From the NCBI RefSeq assembly GCF_016632335.1, contig NZ_JAEPBG010000005.1, positions 1 to 64,000 of the forward strand: a stretch of 64,000 bases of DNA. Reading direction: 5' to 3'. Each line of letters starts with the position of its first letter. Within the stretch, counting starts at the first letter, position 1. Source of the stretch: Noviherbaspirillum pedocola (lineage in GTDB: Bacteria > Pseudomonadota > Gammaproteobacteria > Burkholderiales > Burkholderiaceae_D). The notes under the pieces are model-generated. The model made no database searches, was not told the origin of the DNA, and was given only the letters and a program-made list of their open reading frames with translations. Position numbers and translations under genes: made by a program. Below are positions 55,270 through 64,000 of this stretch, piece by piece.

Positions 55270-58053
55270 TCAGCGCAACAGCCGCAATCCCGGCGGCAGC
55301 GAGTCGCCGAGTGCGCGCTGCTGATCCGCTTCATCGAGTTCGATCACTTCGCGCAGCATCGCTGTCCAGTTCGGCGCCGCGCCGATGGCAGCAAGTTTGG
55401 CAGCGACCTTCTCTCGCAGGTCATCGGGCAGATCACGACTGCGGTCGCCGGTGAGCCGCGCGATGTGCGCGGCGGCAAAGGCGGCTGGTTCGATCCGGCG
55501 CCAGTCCAGCGACAATAACCACTCCAGCCAGGAAGACGCGTTTTCCGGCGCGACGGTTTCATGCGCGCTGCCGTAGAAGGGCATGCGCGCGCCAACGCGA
55601 CCGAGCGCCCACAGCATCAGGCGCTGATCCGGATTGCCGCGCAACTGTTCCATCATCCAGTCGCCTATCTCTACCTTGTACGCGCCCGGTATGCGCTCCA
55701 GCGCCGCGGCCAGGCGCAGCATGTCGTCGAGCTTGCCGGGCACAAGCGTCGCCGGCCGACGTTTCCGCTCCTGCGCATCGGCCTGCACATTGAAAGCGAA
55801 ATCTTCCAGGAGCCGCAGCTGTGCATCAGACGGCAGCCCGCCAGCGGCGCGGCGCCACAACGTCCACCACTCGGCGGCGACCTGGTTGTCGGCGCGGTGC
55901 TGCACGCCGTCCGGAAAAATCTTCCATAGCTCGGCGATGCGCCAGTCGTCCAGCGGATAGCCGGTGCCGGGGCGCAGGCAGTAGCCGGCCAGATTCAGCC
56001 AGATGCGCTCATGGTCGGCCGAACGACGCCGGCCGCGCGCATCCTTCATGAAGGCGTCGAACAAGCGGCGCGACAGCGGCAGATCCCAGCGTTCGCGGCT
56101 GCCAAGCAGCTTTTCCAGCTGCAGCCGCAATTGCCGCACTTCCTTTTCCGGCAGCTTCGGACCGCGCGCGCCGAAGACGCGATCGATGCGTTCCAGCGCC
56201 GCCGGCAGGTTGGCCGGCAGCCGCGCGTCGTCGGTCCCGGATTCCTCCGCGCCGCGCAGCCCGAATTCCAGCCGCCAGCGTCTCTGCGGATCTGCCACGG
56301 CCACACAGGACAGCTGCAGCGTGCCGACTTCAGTGAGCATCGCGGCGAGCCTGACTTCAATCTGCTGTTTGCCACGTCCAGCGTCGGCCGGCAGCACGGT
56401 GGAAATCGGCGGCAGCCTCTGCGCATCGACGCTTTCCAGCGACACGATCTGGCCCGCCTGCGCGCTCCCGGTGCTTGATGCCAGCGGGAAACGCACTGGC
56501 TGGCCAAGCTGCAGCCCGAATACACGATCTTCCAGCACCAGCTCGGCGCCGGCAGCGCTGCCGCGCGGCAGGATGCAGATGCCTTCTTCGCCACCTTCGA
56601 GCGCCAGAAAATAACTGCGCGCCGCACCGCCGCCGATGCGCGGCGCGCTGCCCCTGCGGGCCAGGCCGTAGGCGACAGCGCCGCGCGCTACCGCGATGTC
56701 GGGATCGTCATTGTGCAGCAGCGCCAGCGGCTGGCCGCGCCAGCCGGCGAGCACCGATTGCAGCCGCTCGGCCAGCGCCTCGGCGCGGAACACGCCGCCG
56801 TTGAGCAGCAGCGCATCCGGCACCGGCATGCCGGCATTGGAGGCGTCGCCCAGGGCGGCGCGGGAATCGTCGGCATGCCGGCACAGGAAGTCCGACAGAT
56901 GGCGTGTGATGGCCGGATCGCTGGCGTAAGGCAGGCCGAATTCGACGAGCGCGCCGCGCCGCGACTTCAGCGTTTCGTCAGGCGGCACCTCGGGGAAGAA
57001 GCCGTCCACCAGCAGCTGACGTGCCTCTTCGCGCCCCAGCGACGTGCTGCGGCTGCCGCCGATGAGCCGGCTGCCGCCGCCCAAGAGCGTGATCGGCGCG
57101 GATTCGGGCGCATCGGCGGCCAGCAGTGTTTCCTTGGCCGCGCGGCAGCGATCGGTCAACTGCGACAGTCGGGAGGCAGACAGCCGCTGCGGCGCGGCGC
57201 CAGGCTCGGACGGCGCCAGGCGCGATTCGGCCAGGCGCGCCAGCACCAGGTCCATGTTGTCGCCGCCGAGCATCAGATGCTGGCCGACGCCGATGCGGTC
57301 CAGCACCGGCGCGCCGTTTTCGGTGCGCACGCGGATCAGCGAGAAATCGGTGGTGCCGCCGCCGACGTCCGCCACCAGGATCAGGCGGCTGCCTGCCAGA
57401 TCGGCCGCAAGCGTGGCGCGGTGCCGGTGCAGCCAGTCCTGCAATGCCGCCTGCGGCTCTTCGACAAGATGCGGCTCGCCCAGCCCAGCCATGCGCGCGG
57501 CTTCCAGCGTCAGCGCCCGCGCGCCTTCGTCGAACGAGGCAGGGATGGTCAGCACGATGTCCTGGCGTTCCAGCGGCGCTTCGGCAAAGCGCGCATTCCA
57601 GGCATGGCGCACATGGGCGAGGTAGCTGGCGCTGGCTTCGAGCGGCGAGACTTTCGGCACGTCTTCCGGCGCGCCCCAGGGCAGAATCGGCGCGGTGCGA
57701 TCGACCGCCGTATGCGACAGCCAGCTCTTGGCCGAAGCGACCAGCCGCCCGGGCACCTGCGCGCCGAGGCGGCGCGCAAGCGTGCCGACGACCGCGGGTT
57801 CATCGGCACGGCTCCAGGGCAGATGCAGATCCGCCGGCGCGAATTCCTCCGTCGCAGGGTGGTAGCGCAGCGAGGGAAGGAGCGGTAGCGCCGCGACCTG
57901 GCCCGGCGCGACCAGTTGCTCGATCTCGAATAGCTGGATGGTGTCTTCGCCCGGCGCGGCATAGGCGACCACGGTATGCGTGGTGCCGAGGTCGATGCCG
58001 ACGATGTAGCGTTCCGTGCTGCCCTTCATTGCGGCCTTCCCGCCGGGCGTCAT
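55270..58053 (-). CDS. Large Hsp70-family protein with DUF3731-like C-terminus
   Basis: The 927-residue protein has an Hsp70-type ATPase domain with phosphate-1 motif IVGIDLGTTHTVVAYA and phosphate-2 motif DVGGGTTDFSLIRV, in the first 480 residues or so. Instead of the usual substrate-binding domain and lid it carries a long C-terminal region (GARGPKLPEKEVRQL, RIWLNLAGYCLRPGTGYPLD) of the DUF3731 type. It overlaps the smaller Hsp70 gene by 4 bp. ATP-driven chaperone-like action is expected; clients and co-chaperones are unknown. Confidence 0.85.
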   Translation of the reverse strand: MTPGGKAAMKGSTERYIVGIDLGTTHTVVAYAAPGEDTIQLFEIEQLVAPGQVAALPLLPSLRYHPATEEFAPADLHLPWSRADEPAVVGTLARRLGAQVPGRLVASAKSWLSHTAVDRTAPILPWGAPEDVPKVSPLEASASYLAHVRHAWNARFAEAPLERQDIVLTIPASFDEGARALTLEAARMAGLGEPHLVEEPQAALQDWLHRHRATLAADLAGSRLILVADVGGGTTDFSLIRVRTENGAPVLDRIGVGQHLMLGGDNMDLVLARLAESRLAPSEPGAAPQRLSASRLSQLTDRCRAAKETLLAADAPESAPITLLGGGSRLIGGSRSTSLGREEARQLLVDGFFPEVPPDETLKSRRGALVEFGLPYASDPAITRHLSDFLCRHADDSRAALGDASNAGMPVPDALLLNGGVFRAEALAERLQSVLAGWRGQPLALLHNDDPDIAVARGAVAYGLARRGSAPRIGGGAARSYFLALEGGEEGICILPRGSAAGAELVLEDRVFGLQLGQPVRFPLASSTGSAQAGQIVSLESVDAQRLPPISTVLPADAGRGKQQIEVRLAAMLTEVGTLQLSCVAVADPQRRWRLEFGLRGAEESGTDDARLPANLPAALERIDRVFGARGPKLPEKEVRQLRLQLEKLLGSRERWDLPLSRRLFDAFMKDARGRRRSADHERIWLNLAGYCLRPGTGYPLDDWRIAELWKIFPDGVQHRADNQVAAEWWTLWRRAAGGLPSDAQLRLLEDFAFNVQADAQERKRRPATLVPGKLDDMLRLAAALERIPGAYKVEIGDWMMEQLRGNPDQRLMLWALGRVGARMPFYGSAHETVAPENASSWLEWLLSLDWRRIEPAAFAAAHIARLTGDRSRDLPDDLREKVAAKLAAIGAAPNWTAMLREVIELDEADQQRALGDSLPPGLRLLR

Positions 58054-59897
58054 GCCGCCGGATGCGCTCCGCGCACGTCGAATTCCACGTTCCAGCGCGC
58101 GGTGCCGTCGCGCGGCACCGCGGCCAGCTCCAGCGTGCCGGTTTCGGTTACGCGCGAATGCAGGCGCACTTCGACCACCTGTCCGGGCTGACGGCCGTCG
58201 GCCGGCAAGGTGGCCTGGATTTCACCCTGTTCCTGCAATTCATCCGGGTCCCAGGAATCGAGCAGGGTGCCGACCGTGTCCTGGCGCCGCACCGTGGAGC
58301 CGAAGAAGCGGAAATGCACCGGCTCGCCGACGACCAGGCCGAATTCCTGGTTCAGCACTTCGGCGTCCGAGCCTTCTTCCATGCCGAAAGGCGCCACGCA
58401 CAGCGCCTGGATCGGCGGCTCCATGCCGGGAATGGCCGGCATCGCCGATTCGATCGCGACGTAGTAAGCGGCCGCGGTGCCGCCGCGGATGCGTACGCCG
58501 CGACCGCGCCGCACATAGCCGTAATAGGCCGCGCCGCGCGCCACCGCGAGGTCGAGGTCGGCGCCGGCCAGCGCGCGCGCCGGCGGCGCGTTTTCTGCGG
58601 CGAGCCAGGCGTTGAGGGTGACCAGCGTGCGCTGCGCCAGCAGCTCGGACTTGAAGATGCCGCCGTTGAACAGCACCGCGGTCGGATGCAGGAAGCTCGC
58701 GCCCGGCGGCATCGGCGCGAAGCCGTCGAGCTCGGCGGTGGCGGCTTGCTGGCGGCCGAGGAAGGCAGCCAGGTGGCGGGTAATGGCCGCATCCTGCGCG
58801 AACGGCAGGCCGATCTGCGTCAGGCCGCCGCGGGTACGAACGGCTGGTCGTGCCGAAGCATCGACTTGCGGGAAAAAGCCTTCGAGGATCGTGGCGGCGA
58901 CTTCCTCGCGGGTCAGTTCGGTGCGGATCGAGCCGCCGATGAGCTTCGAGCCGCGGCTGGGAACCACGATGGGCAGCGCCCCCAGGTGCGGGTCGGACAG
59001 CAGGCTTTCCTTGGCGCTGCGGCAGGCGTAGGTGAGGGCGCGCATCTGCCAGGCGTCGAGCTGAGTGCCGTTGGCGGCGAGCTTTTTCGCCACGCCGTAG
59101 GCCAGCGTCAGGTCCATGTTGTCGCCGCCGAGCAGGATGTGGTCGCCGACGGCGATGCGGTGAAGCTCCAGGTTGCCCTCGCGCTCGAGCACCGCGATCA
59201 GGGAAAAGTCGCTGGTGCCGCCGCCGACGTCGACCACCAGGATGATGTCGCCGGTCTGAACTTCCTTGCGCCATGCGCCGTGGCTGCCGGCAATCCAGCT
59301 GTAGAGCGCGGCCTGCGGCTCTTCCAGGAGCGTGAGGTGGCCGTAGCCGGCTTCGCGCGCGGCCTCGGCGGTGAGTTCGCGCGCGGCCGGGTCGAAGGAC
59401 GCGGGAATCGTCACCGTCACGTCCTGGTCATCGAAGGGCGCTTCGGGGTGCGCATCGTTCCAGGCGGACTTCATGTGCTCCAGGTACCGGATCGATGCCT
59501 CCACCGGCGACAGTTTCGCCAGGTCCGGCGGCGCATCCGTGGGCAGGATGCCGGCGCGGCGGTCCACGCCCGGATGCGACAGCCAGCTCTTGGCCGACGA
59601 CACCAGGCGGATCGGCGTGGTGGCGCCGCGGCTGCGGGCGAATTCGCCGACCGCATAATTGCGGCCTTCGCCCCAGGGCAGCGCCAGCGCGCCAGGCGGC
59701 AATTCATCCGCATGCGGCAGATACAGGAAGGAGGGCAAGAGCGGCCGTGCCTCGACTGCGCCGGCGTCGATCAATTGCGGCAGGCCGAGCACGCCCTGGC
59801 GGCTGTTCTCGCCATCCGAGGAGGCGATGTCGACCCAGGCCAGCGCGCTGTGCGTGGTGCCGAGATCGATGCCGATCGCATAGCGCGCATCGCTCAT
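58050..59897 (-). CDS. Hsp70-family protein, compact type
   Basis: The 615-residue protein has Hsp70 ATPase motifs YAIGIDLGTTHSALAWV and VVDVGGGTSDFSLIAV. A shortened substrate domain follows, with QEFGLVVGEPVHFRFFG and a beta-rich tail ending WNVEFDVRGAHPAA. It lacks the C-terminal EEVD and most of the lid helix, so it is not DnaK. It overlaps both neighbours by 4 bp, so the DUF2760 protein and the two Hsp70 proteins are probably made together as a complex. Confidence 0.87.
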   Translation of the reverse strand: MSDARYAIGIDLGTTHSALAWVDIASSDGENSRQGVLGLPQLIDAGAVEARPLLPSFLYLPHADELPPGALALPWGEGRNYAVGEFARSRGATTPIRLVSSAKSWLSHPGVDRRAGILPTDAPPDLAKLSPVEASIRYLEHMKSAWNDAHPEAPFDDQDVTVTIPASFDPAARELTAEAAREAGYGHLTLLEEPQAALYSWIAGSHGAWRKEVQTGDIILVVDVGGGTSDFSLIAVLEREGNLELHRIAVGDHILLGGDNMDLTLAYGVAKKLAANGTQLDAWQMRALTYACRSAKESLLSDPHLGALPIVVPSRGSKLIGGSIRTELTREEVAATILEGFFPQVDASARPAVRTRGGLTQIGLPFAQDAAITRHLAAFLGRQQAATAELDGFAPMPPGASFLHPTAVLFNGGIFKSELLAQRTLVTLNAWLAAENAPPARALAGADLDLAVARGAAYYGYVRRGRGVRIRGGTAAAYYVAIESAMPAIPGMEPPIQALCVAPFGMEEGSDAEVLNQEFGLVVGEPVHFRFFGSTVRRQDTVGTLLDSWDPDELQEQGEIQATLPADGRQPGQVVEVRLHSRVTETGTLELAAVPRDGTARWNVEFDVRGAHPAA

Positions 59898-60502
59898 AGC
59901 TCGACCTCCGCCGGCGCCACGACATGCGCGTTATGGCCTTCGGCCAGCGCCGGCAGGTGAATCTCGATGGCGCGCCAGCCGCGATGGCCGACGGTGCCGG
60001 AGAAGGGCGCGCTGCCTACGACATTGCCGGTCAGACGGATCGCGCCGGCGTCGAAGCCGGGCTGCACGGTGATGCTGCTGCCTTCGGTTTCCTTCAATAC
60101 CGGCTCGATCATGAAATGCTCGCGCAGCACCTTGCGGCAGCCTTCATGCACCACGCGCGCGGCGGCGCCGATTTCGGCATCCGAATACTGCGACAGGTCT
60201 TCCTGCGCAAAATCGACCAGGCGCGCGTCGCGCTGCAGGATGCCCAGCAATTGCAGCGCCGCTTCGGGCGAAGCTTCCTTCAGCACGCGCAGCGCCGGCT
60301 TGGTTTCGGGCGCGCTGGGCGTGGCGGGAGCGGCAGGGGTGGATTTGGGAGCGGTTGCGGGGCCTTCGCTGTCCGGCAGGTTTTCGATGCGGCTGGCATA
60401 GTCGGCATTGCCGGCGATGCGGAAAAATGCGGCGAACGCGAGCGAGAGACGGCCGAAAAAAGAAGGACGGGCCTGTTGGCGGCCCGGGGTCTGGTCACTC
60501 AT
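59894..60502 (-). CDS. DUF2760 family protein
   Basis: The 202-residue protein has a short hydrophobic N-terminal segment (FFGRLSLAFAAFFRIAG) and an Ala/Pro/Thr-rich linker. A compact C-terminal DUF2760 domain follows with ALQLLGILQRDARLVDFAQE, DAEIGAAARVVHEGCRKVL and VGSAPFSGTVGHRGWRA. It heads the Hsp70-Hsp70 operon with a 4-bp overlap. The conserved neighbourhood suggests it is a partner or client adaptor of these Hsp70 proteins, perhaps at the membrane. No activity is known. Confidence 0.83.
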   Translation of the reverse strand: MSDQTPGRQQARPSFFGRLSLAFAAFFRIAGNADYASRIENLPDSEGPATAPKSTPAAPATPSAPETKPALRVLKEASPEAALQLLGILQRDARLVDFAQEDLSQYSDAEIGAAARVVHEGCRKVLREHFMIEPVLKETEGSSITVQPGFDAGAIRLTGNVVGSAPFSGTVGHRGWRAIEIHLPALAEGHNAHVVAPAEVEL

Positions 60503-60722
60503 GAATCTTCCTTGATGATTACGACAAGCGTGCGATTATCTCAGACGGAAAAAAATCCGCCTTGATATTTCGGAAACTGGGGGGATATTGTCAAAAGGAG
60601 CTTGCGTTCGCCACGTGGCTCCCATTCCCGCACCGGCTGCTCGACTGGAATTCATGGAACCTGCGCATGAACCAAATTCCCGGGCGGGACTCCTATTTCC
60701 ACTGCAACGAAAGGAGGCGTTC

Positions 60723-61088
60723 ATGAATGTTTTGATTACCGGGCAGCACGTCGAACTCACCCCAGCGATCCGCGACTACGTCGAAACCAAGCTGGAAAAA
60801 GTGCTGCGCCACTTCGACCAGGTGGTCGACGTGGCGGTCATCCTCGGCGTCGAAGCGCCCGCGGAAAAGGACAAGCGGCAGCGTGCCGAAGTCAACCTGC
60901 GCCTCAAGGGCGAGGTCGTCCATGCCGAGTGCACAGCCGAGAACCTGTACGCCGCCATCGACATGATGATGGAGAAGCTCGACAAGCAAGTGCTCAAGTA
61001 CAAGGGCAAAATTCAGGGGCACAGGCAGGAAAGCGCCAAGCGCGCGAGCGAAGATATATTGAATCCCACCAGCGACGAAACGCTGTAA
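60723..61088 (+). CDS. hpf: Ribosome hibernation promoting factor (HPF/YfiA family)
   Basis: The 121-residue short-type HPF has MNVLITGQHVELTPAIRDYV, EKVLRHFDQVVDVAVILGV and NLYAAIDMMMEKLDKQVLKY. It binds the 30S decoding region and promotes 100S ribosome dimers during slow growth. A very strong AAAGGAGG site sits 6 bp before ATG 60723. It ends in an intrinsic terminator at 61105-61142. It is often found near rpoN; here it is alone. Confidence 0.95.
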   Translation: MNVLITGQHVELTPAIRDYVETKLEKVLRHFDQVVDVAVILGVEAPAEKDKRQRAEVNLRLKGEVVHAECTAENLYAAIDMMMEKLDKQVLKYKGKIQGHRQESAKRASEDILNPTSDETL

Positions 61089-61104
61089 TCCGGTAAACCA
61101 ACAG

Positions 61105-61142
61105 GCAAGGAGAGCGCGGGCGCCAAGCCCGCGTTGCTTTTT
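61105..61142 (+). terminator. Intrinsic terminator after hpf
   Basis: The stem at 61115-61121/61127-61133 is extended by GCAA/TTGC at the base (61105-61108 with 61134-61137) and followed by TTTTTC. It lies directly downstream of the hpf stop codon. Confidence 0.82.
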
Positions 61143-61250
61143 CGAACTCAAATCGGGTAACTACGCATATTTCCGTTCGGTATTCGATCGGTATTCCCCT
61201 CCCATGCGGTATGCTCCGTGCCTTGAGGAAACAAACCTTCCGTTACAGGC

Positions 61251-62903
61251 ATGACCGGCACCACAACCGACCCCAGTTCCGCACGCGACAAACTGCTGCA
61301 GCAAATCAGCGAGGCCGGTGATCTTCCCGCGCTGGGCGCATCGGTCTCTCAAGTCGTGCGCATCGCATCGTCCGAGGAAAACTCGGTGCGCGAACTTTCT
61401 GCCTTCCTGCTGCGCGATGTCGGGCTCACGCAGAAGGTGTTGCGGCTGTCGAATACCGTCAATTACCGCCGCGCCAGCGGTGCGCCCGTCTCGACGATAT
61501 CGCGCGCGATCTTCCTGCTTGGCTTCGACACCATCAAGACCAATGCGCTGGCGCTGATGCTGGCTGACCGCATCCGTGGCAAGCGCGGCGAGCACCTGCG
61601 GCGTGAACTGGCATTGTCGCTCGCTGCGGGGGTGATCGGCCGCGAGATGGCGCGTCGCGGTCGATTCCGCGATGGCGAGGAGGCGGCAATCGCCGCGCTG
61701 TTCCGCAACCTGGGCCGGGTGCTGGTCGCTGCGCATGACGAGGCGCTGTATGCGCGCATTGCAGCGCTCTCCGAATCGGGCGCGCTGTCGCCGTCGCAGG
61801 CAAGCGCCCGCGTGCTCGGCTGCAGCTTCGACATGCTCGCCGACGCGGTGCTGCGCGGCTGGGACATGCCGGATTCGCTCGTCGGAGCGCTCGCGCCGCT
61901 ACCCGCCGGTCGGCTCAAGCCCGCGCGCGGCCGCGCCGAATGGCTGCAGCAGGTCGCGCATTTCAGCGGCGCGATGGCCGCGGCATTGACGCGCATGACC
62001 GAACCCGGGACCGATGCACACAGCAAGGCGCTGCTGGAGCGTTACGGCGCGGCGCTCGAACTCGATGCGGCGACGCTTGCCGCACTGTTCGCCGCGGCGA
62101 ACGAGGAAGCGCGGCTGTTGGCGAGCAATGCCGAGGTGGCGTTTGACGAGGACGGAGAAGACATTGCCGCGGGAGCGCTGCTGCCTGCGGACGAACCGAC
62201 CGAAGTCACGTCCACCGCAGCCACACCGGCTGCGTCGGCGCCGCCGCCCACACTTTCACCTGACTCCAGCGCGATCAACACAGCGGCAAAGCACGCAAGC
62301 GCCACGCCGGATGCGCTGGCCGGGCTCGTGCTCGACGCTGGCGACAGCGCTCCGAGCGACGGCTGCCATGCCAGCGGCAAGCCGCTCGCCGCGCGCGACA
62401 TGCTGCTTGCCGGCGCTCAAGGCGTCACCGAGATGATCGCCTCCGGCAAGTTCACGCTGAACGACCTGATGTTCCAGGTGCTCGAGACACTGTATGCGAG
62501 CCTGGGTTTTCGTTTCGCCACCTTCTGCCTGCGCGATGTGCAGACCGGGCTGTATCGCTCGCGCGTCGCACTCGGCGAAACCACGCCGAAGCTTCCGAAG
62601 CGTTTCGCATTCGCTGCGAGCGGGGCCAAGGACCTGTTCCACCTGGCGCTGCAGAACGATGCCGATCTGTTCATCGCCGATGCCACGAGCATGAAAATCG
62701 TGAACCTGCTGCCGACCTGGCACCGCAACCTGGTACCCGAAGCGCGCAGCCTGATGATTCTGCCGCTGGTGGTGGGCGGCAATTCGCTCGGCTACTACTA
62801 TGCCGACCGCACTGCGACCGCGCCGGAAGGCATCACTACAGAGGAAAGCGCGCTGATCAAGATGCTCAAGAGGCAGGTCCTGGCGGTGATGGCCGCGCGC
62901 TGA
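61251..62903 (+). CDS. HDOD-domain signalling protein with C-terminal GAF-like domain
   Basis: The 550-residue protein has an HDOD domain at about 20-215 (LPALGASVSQVVRIASSEEN, FLLRDVGLTQKVLRLSNT, ISRAIFLLGFDTIKTNALAL). A long Ala/Pro/Thr linker covers about 290-370. A GAF-like domain follows (390-545) with FTLNDLMFQVLETLYASLGF and ILPLVVGGNSLGYYYAD. HDOD proteins are non-catalytic signalling scaffolds. No output domain is visible. It is monocistronic between the hpf terminator and a long hairpin at 62910-62953. Confidence 0.83.
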   Translation: MTGTTTDPSSARDKLLQQISEAGDLPALGASVSQVVRIASSEENSVRELSAFLLRDVGLTQKVLRLSNTVNYRRASGAPVSTISRAIFLLGFDTIKTNALALMLADRIRGKRGEHLRRELALSLAAGVIGREMARRGRFRDGEEAAIAALFRNLGRVLVAAHDEALYARIAALSESGALSPSQASARVLGCSFDMLADAVLRGWDMPDSLVGALAPLPAGRLKPARGRAEWLQQVAHFSGAMAAALTRMTEPGTDAHSKALLERYGAALELDAATLAALFAAANEEARLLASNAEVAFDEDGEDIAAGALLPADEPTEVTSTAATPAASAPPPTLSPDSSAINTAAKHASATPDALAGLVLDAGDSAPSDGCHASGKPLAARDMLLAGAQGVTEMIASGKFTLNDLMFQVLETLYASLGFRFATFCLRDVQTGLYRSRVALGETTPKLPKRFAFAASGAKDLFHLALQNDADLFIADATSMKIVNLLPTWHRNLVPEARSLMILPLVVGGNSLGYYYADRTATAPEGITTEESALIKMLKRQVLAVMAAR

Positions 62904-62909
62904 AGGATG

Positions 62910-62953
62910 GCAGCGCGCGTGCAGGGCGCGATGGCGCCGTGCACGCGCGCTGC
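62910..62953. other. 14-bp perfect hairpin between convergent genes
   Basis: Perfect 14-bp arms at 62910-62923 and 62940-62953 with a nested GGCGC/GCGCC pairing in the loop lie just after the HDOD gene. There is no T-tract, so it is not a standard intrinsic terminator; it could be Rho-assisted or act as a 3' stabilising hairpin. Confidence 0.6.
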
Positions 62954-63017
62954 ACGACCGGCCGCGCCGCAAACCTAGCCCGCCCGCAGCGTGCCGAAAC
63001 GATTACGCCAGCGACTG

Positions 63018-63803
63018 CTAGCGCGAAAAATAAACTGCCAGAAAGCCGTCCGTCGCGCCGCGCGCTTCCGGCCAGCCCTGCACCAGCAGCAGCGGCGTGC
63101 CGGCGGCATTGCGCCAGATCGTCAGCCACATCCGCTTCGCGCCGGTGCCGATGCCCGGATTCAGCCAGCCGTCCGCGCTCAGCATCGCGGCAACCTGCGA
63201 CGCGTCATAACGCAGCTCGATGGTGTTCAGGTTGGTGCCGAAATTGCCGTCGTAGACTTCTTCCGACCAGGAGCCGTCGCCGCCTATGTTCAAGCGCGAA
63301 GCCAGCGAAGGCTGGCCTTCGGGCTTGGCGCCGCAGTTTTCCCAGTTATCGAAATGCGTGCCGGCAAGCTGGGACCATGCGGACGCCGGGTCCGCTACCC
63401 GGTTCCAGCCAGCATCCATCAGCGCGGCGACGCTGCGGATGTTCACGCCGAGATTGATGTTGTCGACAATGCCGGTTGCCGAGGTGGGCGCCGACACGCA
63501 GGCGACGATGACGCCGGCGGCCGCCGTGTCGCGATGGATGGCCGCCAGGGGATTGCGTCCGGCCGACAGCAGTGCTGACGCGACGCTCACATCGATCGCC
63601 AGGCCCTGTCCGGGCTGGCCATCGATGAAGGAAATCGTCTCGGGCGCGAAACGGCCGAGGGCAAGGCTATGGGGATAGGCAGGCGCCGCAGCGCTCGCGG
63701 TAGACGGCGTGGTCCCGGTACTGGCGCTGGAACCGTCGCCGCCGCCACCGCCGCAGCCGCACAGTCCCGCCATCAGCAGCGCGGGCAGTATGAATTGGCG
63801 CAT
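63018..63803 (-). CDS. Unknown exported lipoprotein
   Basis: The 261-residue precursor has a lipobox MAGLCGC after MRQFILPALL, a Gly-rich and Ser/Thr-rich linker, then a compact domain with GQGLAIDVSVASALLSAGR, VVACVSAPTSATGIVDNI-like segments and RMWLTIWRNAAGTPLLLVQG. No family is recognised. The start is MRQFIL with AAGGAGC upstream. A strong terminator lies upstream of it, so it begins its own transcript. Confidence 0.65.
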   Translation of the reverse strand: MRQFILPALLMAGLCGCGGGGGDGSSASTGTTPSTASAAAPAYPHSLALGRFAPETISFIDGQPGQGLAIDVSVASALLSAGRNPLAAIHRDTAAAGVIVACVSAPTSATGIVDNINLGVNIRSVAALMDAGWNRVADPASAWSQLAGTHFDNWENCGAKPEGQPSLASRLNIGGDGSWSEEVYDGNFGTNLNTIELRYDASQVAAMLSADGWLNPGIGTGAKRMWLTIWRNAAGTPLLLVQGWPEARGATDGFLAVYFSR

Positions 63804-63846
63804 GCGCCGCTCCTTGGTGTATCGAAACTGAAATCGAAACTGAAAA

Positions 63847-63885
63847 GGACTCCCGCGCCAAAGCGCGCGGGAGTCCGACCCTTTT
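63847..63885 (-). terminator. Intrinsic terminator of the right-edge gene
   Basis: A perfect 12-bp stem (63847-63858 with 63865-63876) with a 6-base loop is followed on the minus strand by CTTTTCAG. It lies just downstream of the stop of the gene entering from the right edge, so it ends that minus-strand transcript. Confidence 0.8.
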
Positions 63886-64000
63886 ACGGGTTGGTGATCA
63901 ACTGCGGCGACACATTGGCCGCGTTCGCGCTGAACACATTGGTCGCATCAAGTGGCAGCAGATAGCCCTGCGACACCAGCGTATTGGCCGCGTTAGTCAC
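63884..64000 (-). CDS. C-terminal end of an unidentified protein (5' part beyond window)
   Basis: The minus-strand frame enters at the right edge and stops at TAA (63884-63886). It encodes 38 residues including NTLVSQGYLLPLDATNVFSA and NVSPQLITNP. The N/A-rich, beta-like sequence fits an exported or surface protein, but too little is visible to name a family. Confidence 0.6.
   Translation of the reverse strand: MTNAANTLVSQGYLLPLDATNVFSANAANVSPQLITNP

Overview
This is a GC-rich chromosomal window from a betaproteobacterium, most likely of the order Burkholderiales and possibly near the Oxalobacteraceae. That placement is an inference from gene style: a urtABCDE-ureDABCEFG locus, a HupE/UreJ nickel permease, DUF2242 and DUF4142 proteins, a DUF2760-Hsp70-Hsp70 operon, and no sign of phage or plasmid backbone genes. 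I saw no tRNA, rRNA or CRISPR array and no transposase. Coding density is high, and many gene pairs overlap by 4 bp (ATGA).

Layout. 0.5-6 kb: a large hybrid sensor kinase, two stress-type small genes, a VapBC-type toxin-antitoxin pair and a repeat/zinc-ribbon protein. 6-15.3 kb (minus): a response regulator and histidine kinase, then a DUF2242 lipoprotein and a complete tripartite RND efflux pump followed by a hemerythrin-like protein. 15.4-16.3 kb (plus): a universal stress protein and a bacteriohemerythrin behind a textbook FNR/Anr box. 16.4-21.6 kb: an isoaspartyl peptidase, a Suv3-like RNA helicase, a 1-kb non-coding long inverted repeat with hexamer arrays, and a KGG-motif stress protein. 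21.7-33.7 kb (minus): urea uptake and urease, twelve genes reading urtA to ureG behind a candidate sigma-54 promoter, with a HupE/UreJ permease upstream. 34-37 kb: a HAF/PKD lipoprotein and a ClpP-like protease.

37-47.6 kb: a divergent glycan cluster. On the minus strand are a carbamoyltransferase, a GT9 and a UDP-glucuronate decarboxylase. On the plus strand are GT2, GT4, an unknown protein, a second GT4, an SDR, a GmhB-like phosphatase and a second GT9. Together they suggest a small carbamoylated, probably heptose- and xylose-containing glycan or glycoconjugate. 47.6-53.8 kb: an accessory island of three leucine-rich-repeat genes, one a pseudogene with a single in-frame stop. It also holds a duplicated 3' fragment of the neighbouring GT9 gene and an embedded slipin operon. 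54-64 kb: a Cys-rich four-helix protein, a divergent solo Hfq, the Hsp70-Hsp70-DUF2760 operon, a ribosome hibernation factor, an HDOD-GAF protein and two envelope proteins, the last one cut by the window end.

The most notable items are the 1-kb long inverted repeat, the LRR island with its repeated gene-end arrangement, the carbamoyl-glycan cluster, the paired Hsp70 operon and the FNR-controlled hemerythrin operon. Calls rest on reading motifs by eye; no database search was run.
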